A stretch of DNA of 64,000 nt, from positions 50,095-114,094 of the forward strand of contig JAMKCH010044175.1 of NCBI GenBank assembly GCA_023653785.1, given 5' to 3'. The stretch is from Ophioderma brevispina. Its lineage: Eukaryota; Echinodermata; Ophiuroidea; Amphilepidida; Ophiodermatidae. Each line of letters starts with the position of its first letter. Position 1 is the stretch's first letter. Shown here piece after piece: positions 57,076-64,000 of the stretch. A program made the translations under genes and the position numbers. The notes below the pieces were generated by a model that searched no databases, was not told where the DNA came from, and saw nothing but the letters and a program-made list of their open reading frames with translations.

Positions 57076-60000
57076 AAGAGTGTATTAATATCTAAGAAAA
57101 AAAGAAGTCTCACTTACTGTCTTCAGGATGTCCATTGGGATAAAAAATGGGAGAATATGATAAGGGCAGAGTGGGGATATGAAAGCTTTATGGCCTGTAA
57201 TACAACAAATCAAGGGGAGTGGCGATTTTGTTCATAACACTTGTTTATTTTAAACTAAAAAACATTATACGTGATCACGGAAATTGGATTGAACTGATTT
57301 TTGTATGATGTCTTGGATGTCACAAGTATGTCTTATGGTCCAAATAAACGATGACATATTTTATTCTCGGATTAAAAATAATGTGAAAATTTAGAATCCC
57401 AATGCTTTTTGTGGAGACTTTAACTTGGTACAAGATCAACTTTAGCTTACACACACAACTATCTTCACTGTAATAACCCGAATGCAAGAGAAAATGTTTT
57501 GAATATAAAGGAGGAAAAACTAGAGACTCTGTGACCCTTGGAGGTTTTAACCCAAAAGTTAAAGTTTACCGGGCGCAGAACAAACCCTGTAAACAAGCAA
57601 GATTAGACTTCTTCCTTGCTATCTTCCGAATTGTTAAATTAATTGATCACGTGATATTTTACCGGGATATAGGTCTGATCATTCTATTGTAACTTTTAGC
57701 CCTATGTAAGAAGCACAGTCAAAGAGGCAGAGGTTCATGGAAATTAAACAACGACCTGCTTGTAGATGAAGATTATGTGAAGTCTATAAAAAATGCAATG
57801 GGTAAGGTTAAAAGTCTATATGCTGCTCGCCATATAAAAGAGATAACATCGAAAATATTGACCCAAATTAATTTAGAATCATGATTAACGACCAAGTGTT
57901 TTTGAAGTTCTACTTTGGAATAAGAGGCACTACCATGCATAGTATCTAAGCGGAAAAAGATATGTAAGACTGAAAAAATACTTGATAATCGAATAACAAA
58001 CTTGGAAAAAATGTATGAGGAAGCTGTGTCTAATGTGAAAAGTAGAAACATGCATAAGGAAAATGATGAAGACAAAGTGCACTTGAGGAAAGTTATAGAA
58101 AAAAGAGTCCAAGGTTGCCTGTTGTGAGAATCTAAAGCAAAATGGATCGAAGAAGGTGAAAAAAACAACAAAATATTTTCAATCTCGAAAAGAGAAATAT
58201 TTGTAAACAAACAAAGAATAGATTAGTGAAATCCGATGGTTCTGAACTACAACTCATGAAGATATCTTAAATGAAACTTTTGACTTTATGAAAAATTATA
58301 CAAAAATAAATCGCCATAATATAAGTATATGGAAAATGAAAGGCTCCCAAAAAAACTTCAAAAACCCAATCAGTAAACTAGAACCGGTGAAATCACCTAC
58401 TCTGAATAACAGTGACTTAAAAAGTATGAAAAACATAAGACTCCGACCTGATGGCTTTACGGTCGAATTTTATAAAATGTTTTGGCCGATATTTCTAGCT
58501 TCCTCCTTCGACTGCACTGAATGATGGTTTTAAATGTGCGTTCTTTACATCAGAGACGAAAAATGGGCCACATCACTCTTCTTCCAAAGGAGATAAACCC
58601 AGGACGTTTCTAGGAAATTGGAGGCAATCCCTCCTTAACGTATCATATAAGTAGCTTCCTCTGCATTGCAAATCGTATTAACTGTCACTTCCCAAATATT
58701 ATTTCATGAAGATCAAACAGGTTTACATCCAAACAGATTATTGAGAGAAATTCGACTCATTATGACCTATTGAGTTACACAGAGTTAAACGGTATCCCTG
58801 GTATGTGGTGTCTGTTGATTTCGAAAAAGCCTTTGATAGAGTTCCACAAATTTATCTTGATACCTAAAAATTTTCAAATTTTGGCCATGATATTGCAAAT
58901 GGATTGATGCTTTTTATGACAACGTTCCTCAGCTGTCATTGTCAATGGTAAGATTTCAAATTATTTTAAAATTAATGAGAGGCTGTAGGCAAGGTGATCC
59001 TGTATCACCATATATGATTCATTTTATGTGCCTGAAATTTTAGCTTCATTGATAAGATCCAACAATGATTAACTGTATTGACGGTATATGCACCTTAACT
59101 TTAAAATCTCACAGTATGCCGACGATCCCACTTTATTTCTAGATGGGTCGGAAAGATCATTAGAAATGTATTAAAAACTTTACAATATTTTACGAGCGTT
59201 CGGGTTTAAGATAAACATCGATAAACCGGTAGCCGTGTGGATTGGGTCCCATTAACATCGAAATACTGAAATATGTAGAAAAGTGAACTAAAATGGCACT
59301 TTGATGGCATTTTTCAGACTTAGGTATTTCTTTAACACAAATTTGCCCGAAATGTTACCAATCAACTATAATAAAGCACTTGACTCCATGAGAAAATGTA
59401 ATTTCATAACTGGTCGTAAACGAAATTTAACGGTATAGGTAGGTCGTAAGTGGTAAAATCCCTTGTGTTACCTAAATTAAGTTATATCGCCCAAATGCTC
59501 CCAAATCCAAGTAATGATTTAATTAAAACTTAAATAGGGATATTTTAATTTTATCTGGAAGGGTAAACCAGACAAGATAAAGCGACAAGATTGTCACAAG
59601 CTTATGAAAATGGAGGCGTCAAATGCCAAATGTGAATGCATATTAATGCTCTGAAAGTAAATTGGATTAGGAGGCTAGCTTCGGGTAACCAAAAATGGGT
59701 CAAACTGTTCCATCTCTGTACAAATCTGAAAGGTGATAACCTTTCTAATTTGGAAAATTAGAATTAATAAAATAAAATCTACGTTGAAAATTCAGTTCTG
59801 GTATGATACACTGATGCCTGGTCCCTATTTTTGGGTAGTTCTTAATAATCAGCACTGGGATTTAATCGCATGCCAACAATATCTTTGGTGGAAGACAAAA
59901 AATTAAAATTGATGGTCATCCCGTAAACTATGTTCCTGGAAGAAAAGGGGCGTTTTCTTTGTGAATGATTATGAACAGAACATGGTACTTTTATGTTAAG

Positions 60001-61652
60001 TGTTGAATTTATTGAAAAGTACTCTATAAAAACAAATTACCTAGAATACACTGGGATTTGTTAGGGCAATACAAGCTAATTTGCATATTCAAACTTTGCT
60101 TCACCGAAAAAAATATCTCACCTTTACCAGCCTAAATAAGTGAGGTCTTTTTAAACAAAAGAAAGGTTGCAAACTTTTTTTACGACATATTGTAGGTTCT
60201 CTGGCTACCCGCCTTGAATAACAAAGTGGCAAAGCGGGATTTGATATAAGTGACAATGGAATGGAGGAAATATGCAATATAAATTTTAAGTTCTCAGTCG
60301 ATACTAAGTTAAGTGTTTCAAATATAGAAAATCAAGATTTCTTGCTACAAATTACGTATTAGTAAAGATGCGAGTGTACAAAGATGATTTTGCTCATGTT
60401 TGTAAAAATTCACCGCGAAACGATACAACACTTGTTTGTGGACTGTCGTATCTCAAAAGAGTTTTGGTGTATTTGAAAAATTGGATTAAAAGGCAAAGTT
60501 CATGTAAACTCAGACTTCAAGATGACAAAAGTTCTATACTTTTTGGTCTAAAAACGACTTGACTTGTACCCGATTAAGTACTATTGCCAAAGTTCATCTT
60601 TTACAGAGACAAGAGTGCTTGAACAGCTACCAAATGTACGTCTTAAACAAGAATAAATACTATTCTAGTAAACAAATATTGGGCGGTTTGCTCTCTCTCT
60701 CAGTATCGAAATTTCATAACAAATGGACTTTTTGGCAAGCCTCAGTGATTAGGAGTGTGGTCATATTATATATATTTTCGCCATAGTTTTCTTAAACTTC
60801 ATATTAATGTAGTTTATAGATGTGGTCGACAAATTAACGGGACATATATCGATGGTCACTTTGATCGTTTTTGAAAAAAAAAAACATTGTGAAAACTTAG
60901 TTTCCATTAATTAACCACCCAAGTCTATGAAAAAGAATTTTTATTTGCCTGAACATTTCTGGGGGCACGTGATTAGTTGGAAACAATGCATCTTTTTTTG
61001 AATAAAACCTAGAGGATGCCACCGAGTTTTGTTTTGTTTTTGAGAAATTTAAACCCAAAAAGTTTACGACGGGAGAATGGACCCATGTAAAATTTTGGTG
61101 TGAACGACGCCAGCAGTGGACGCGGAACATTGGTTCTCCTGTCCCTGCGCGCTTGTGATTAGAGAGTGTTGTTATTTTCATTGCTAGTGTTGAGTGCAGG
61201 CACTGGCACTTCTGGTTTGGAGGATTTGACACGGGTACGAAAACCCCTGAATATATGAATCAGACTCCTTAATACTATTTGCTTCATTTTCAACCACAAA
61301 TATATGTCTTGTATGGTTTTTCGGCTTCTCCATTGATCAACTAACTGGCCATAGATTTTTGCTGGCAAGTGCGACTTTCTTCTTCGTTGGACTTTTTGTT
61401 CTTTTATTTAAAAAAAAAAATCCCTTCGGATAATCTCTTTACTCTATGTGGTTTATGTGCATATGTTATTGTTAAGTAATTTGATTTTTGTTACTGTTTC
61501 ACATGTTGGATGGTGAGTGAGTTGGTGGTCTATAACCTGAGGGTCAAACATTGGGTCAAACAGTTAATTAAACAAAAAAATAAAAAGAATAAAAACAAAA
61601 TGAATTAAGTACACATTTTTTTTATAAAAAATTAAAAAAAAAAAAAAAAAAA
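57076..61652 (+). pseudogene. 5'-truncated, decayed Tx1/L1-like LINE
   Basis: Read in shifting frames, it encodes an APE-type endonuclease remnant (YCLQDVHWDKKWE near 57110; GDFNLVQD at 57413-57436), then reverse transcriptase: RPDGFTVEFYKMFW near 58445, SVDFEKAFDRVP near 58811, RGCRQGDPVSP near 58978, YADD at 59115-59126 and FGFKINIDKPVAVW near 59200. FIWKGKPDKIKR near 59550 is typical of the L1/Tx1 group. C-terminal remnants follow at 60368-60860. ORF1 and the start of the endonuclease are absent. The 3' region ends in an A-rich tail (about 61560-61652). Many stops and frameshifts show it is inactive. Alpha 3 breaks off at 57075, so the 5' truncation point is the insertion junction. Confidence 0.85.
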
Positions 61653-61690
61653 TTGACAGTATGCGTGAAGCGCCGTAAAGGCCGGAGACT

Positions 61691-64000
61691 ATGCATTTGA
61701 CACACAAATTAAGTCATAATAGTAAGCCTAGCCAAGAAAATACTAAGTACAACAAGTACAACAGTAAGTTCGGTTATTCTAACAAAGCGTCTCTGGTAGC
61801 TATTATCAGGAGGGGAAATCCCAGTACAGGTTCCCATGAAAAGGGGAGTAAAGAAAGTAATGGTGCTAATCAAAGCATGGCGCTGGGACCCAAAATAACA
61901 GTTCACATGCAACACTGTAAGAAGCCAGGAACAACAAGGTCAAGGTGTTGGGAGATACGTGGCTATACACCCAAAATGGAGAGAGCAAAAGGTAGTCAAA
62001 CCAATAGGTGGATGCAGTTAACTTTGAGGTCAAAAGTTCATTCTTATGTTCAAAAACCCCCCCCCCTAAAGAAAATTCCACAAAAGGGAATTGACACGAA
62101 AAAGTAAGGGATGACTTAAGCCTTTTGTTTTGGAGGGATTTGTGTCACTTTAAGGTTATGTTCAGAATCCAAACCACCCCAGTAGAATCATGCGGGACAC
62201 GTGTGCGCGAGTCCATGATAATGGAAGATGCACTTCCATTGATATTGAAGAGTTCCACAGGAACTTTGCATTGATTAAGGGGATAGGTATGGATTGTATT
62301 AGTCGTCCCTCTTCCACAAGATGAATTTGAAATCCGACTGGTGTCTGGAACTGTTCACAATTGGGGTTAGACAATAACTCCCAGTTAAAGGGTATCCATA
62401 TGTAGGGGAATGATTTGGCAGGGGGCAAAGTACACCCAGATCCCATAGTTCCCAGGTGCCCTGTACAGTGGATAAGTTGATGAGGAAATAGGACATTTCC
62501 AGAATGTGCAGTACTAGGTCAATGAACAGAAAAGCCCACAGGAAACAGTGAGCAGGTGATTAGTCAAAATACTCATAACATAGGAAGAGCGTCGAGGAGA
62601 CTTGGTCCCAAATTTAGAGGATACTTTTCTCTCAAAATTAGAGGAATTTGGAGCGGCATCTTACTCTTCAGGGGAGACTAATTCCTGTAGTGAAAATCAA
62701 CCCATGAACACAAACAAAGTGACAAGCTGGTAACAATGAAAAATCCAGCCGCCTGAGCATGCTAGAGTTAGGGACTGTAAAGGAGACCTTTACGCCTGAC
62801 AAGCTGGTAAATGAGCAGTACAATGACCCAGCACTTAGGAATTAGGTAGAGAGCATGGACGCAACAGGAAGCCGAGTAAATTCCGTACTGTTTACAAGCA
62901 AAATGGGGTCTCCTGAGGAAAATGGCGGCCACCGATGCGCTTGATAGATGAAGAAGGGAAGGTGTGCATCAATTGTAGTGCCAAAGGTATACATAGGAAG
63001 TGATGGCATAGCCCATGATAGTCCCATGGAAGGAACTTAGGTGTAGAAAAACACATGACGAATTAGGAGTCATTTTGGTTGCCTTCACTCAGAAAAAGGA
63101 GTGTGGAGTATTGTAAGACTTGATCCACATGTCAAATGGTGGCGCAAGCACAATCAGAAAAATTCCTAGTGCTCCTTGCAACCAATACCAGCCTTTGATG
63201 AGCCATTTAGTTGGGTGTTAATAGATTGGTAGGACCACTTCAAAGGACCAAGTCAGGAAATCAGTATTTACTGACCACAATGTGTGCTTCCACAAGATTC
63301 CTTAGGCTCTTACCCTTGAGAAATATTAGGGCCCAGAGATATAGTGGAAAGCTATATACAAAGTTTTCACCCTAGTGGCCTTCCAAAATACATTCAGTCT
63401 GATCAAGGATCAAATTCATGTCAGGTTGTTCAAACAAGTCATGGACTAGTTGGGAATTTCCATAAAGTTCTTGCAGCCTACCACCCAGATCCCAGTGGGG
63501 CCCTGGAAAAGGTACCCAAAAAACATTGAAAACAATGATCAAACCTAATATTGTTTGAATTTGGAGGATTGGGAGAGGGAGTTCATCTCAGGTTTATTTG
63601 CTACCAGGGAGTCCATTTTGAGTTGGTGTTTGTGGATCACAAAGTTAGGGGGACCATGAACTCTGAAAGAGAAGAGGTTGTGTGAAAATCCTGATGTGAA
63701 ATTGTTAGACTATGTGTCTAAATATATACACAGGCTCCAAAGATCCCAGAAATTGCCAAACAAAAATCGCAAACAGAGCCAGGCAAAAATGAAAAAATGT
63801 ATGACCAAATGCCAGGAACCAGGTATTCAGACCAGGTGATAAGTTTTGGCACTTTTTCCATACAAGGGCATCCTTTGCAAGCCAAGTATCTGGACCATAT
63901 GAGATTGAAACCAAAGTACGTGATCTTGACTATGTGATCAAAATACCAGGTAGACGTAAAAAAGTCGACAATTATGTGACATAAATAGCTCAAAGAGTAT
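61691..64000 (+). pseudogene. Decayed Ty3/gypsy-type element, probably gmr1-like (gag-PR-IN)
   Basis: A 138-aa frame (61691-62107) ends in a degenerate CCHC knuckle (HCKKPGTTRSRCWEIRG), marking gag. A protease remnant follows: DTCA at 62196-62207 where DTGA or DSGA is expected, and GNDLAGGKVHPDP at about 62406. Integrase begins directly after: an HHCC-domain remnant (AHDSPMEG, about 63007) and the catalytic core with VLID (about 63210), SDQGSN (Asp codon 63401-63403) and GALE (Glu codon about 63506), then KLLDYVSKY and IPGRR near the end. Stops and frameshifts abound. No reverse transcriptase lies between PR and IN. The element continues past the window. Confidence 0.75.

Overview
This is AT-rich eukaryotic intergenic DNA with no intact protein-coding gene. 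It is almost entirely mobile-element sequence of different ages, often nested. There is no operon structure, ribosome-binding-site pattern or long ORF, and the longest open frames lie in repeats. Decayed non-LTR and Ty3/gypsy-like elements, tRNA-derived SINE heads and many terminal-inverted-repeat (TIR) elements suggest a metazoan. The gag-PR-IN arrangement at the right edge resembles the gmr1-type gypsy group known from deuterostomes. A marine invertebrate deuterostome (echinoderm or hemichordate) is my best guess, but this is inference.

Layout. 1-12.3 kb: a 5.1-kb block present as two tandem copies (2041-7157, 7158-12190) plus a partial third copy upstream; each unit carries a 1.2-kb palindrome, a tRNA-like SINE head and nested MITEs. 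12.5-16.2 kb: a hAT-like MITE, a large inverted-repeat structure enclosing a coding-like fragment, and a SINE. 18.3-22.9 kb: a TIR element with tandem TGACCTTTGACCT motifs, a TTAA-target MITE, the 3' part of a CR1/L2-like LINE (minus strand), and three head-to-tail CCGG-target MITEs. 24.2-31.9 kb: a GCGAGTT heptamer array and its inverted partner, a foldback element, a 1.5-kb TAGT...ACTA element and a 0.53-kb dispersed repeat. 32-40 kb: one C/G-rich MITE, a long-hairpin element (36918-37754), minus-strand tRNA-like SINE heads, and otherwise unassigned sequence. 40-57 kb: an ordered array alpha-beta-gamma/alpha-beta-gamma/alpha with a unit of about 3 kb. Its first unit has been inflated to about 11 kb by insertions, including a 4.6-kb DNA transposon with about 520-bp TIRs; its last alpha carries a 1.8-kb transposon. 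57.1-61.65 kb: a 5'-truncated, decayed Tx1/L1-like LINE. 61.7-64.0 kb: a decayed gypsy-type element running off the window.

The most useful feature is that duplicated segments provide empty (pre-insertion) sites. These define target duplications: CCGG for a Ginger1-like MITE family, TTAA for several MITE families, CTG and CAA for two long-TIR elements ending TAGT...ACTA, and TAATA for a GTCGTGTCC...GGACACGAC element. The TAGT...ACTA group (four members, long subrepeat-built TIRs, 3-bp target duplication) is the best candidate for something undescribed. Copies in 1-12 kb and at 31.3-31.9 kb differ mainly by single-base indels, which may reflect uncorrected long-read sequence.
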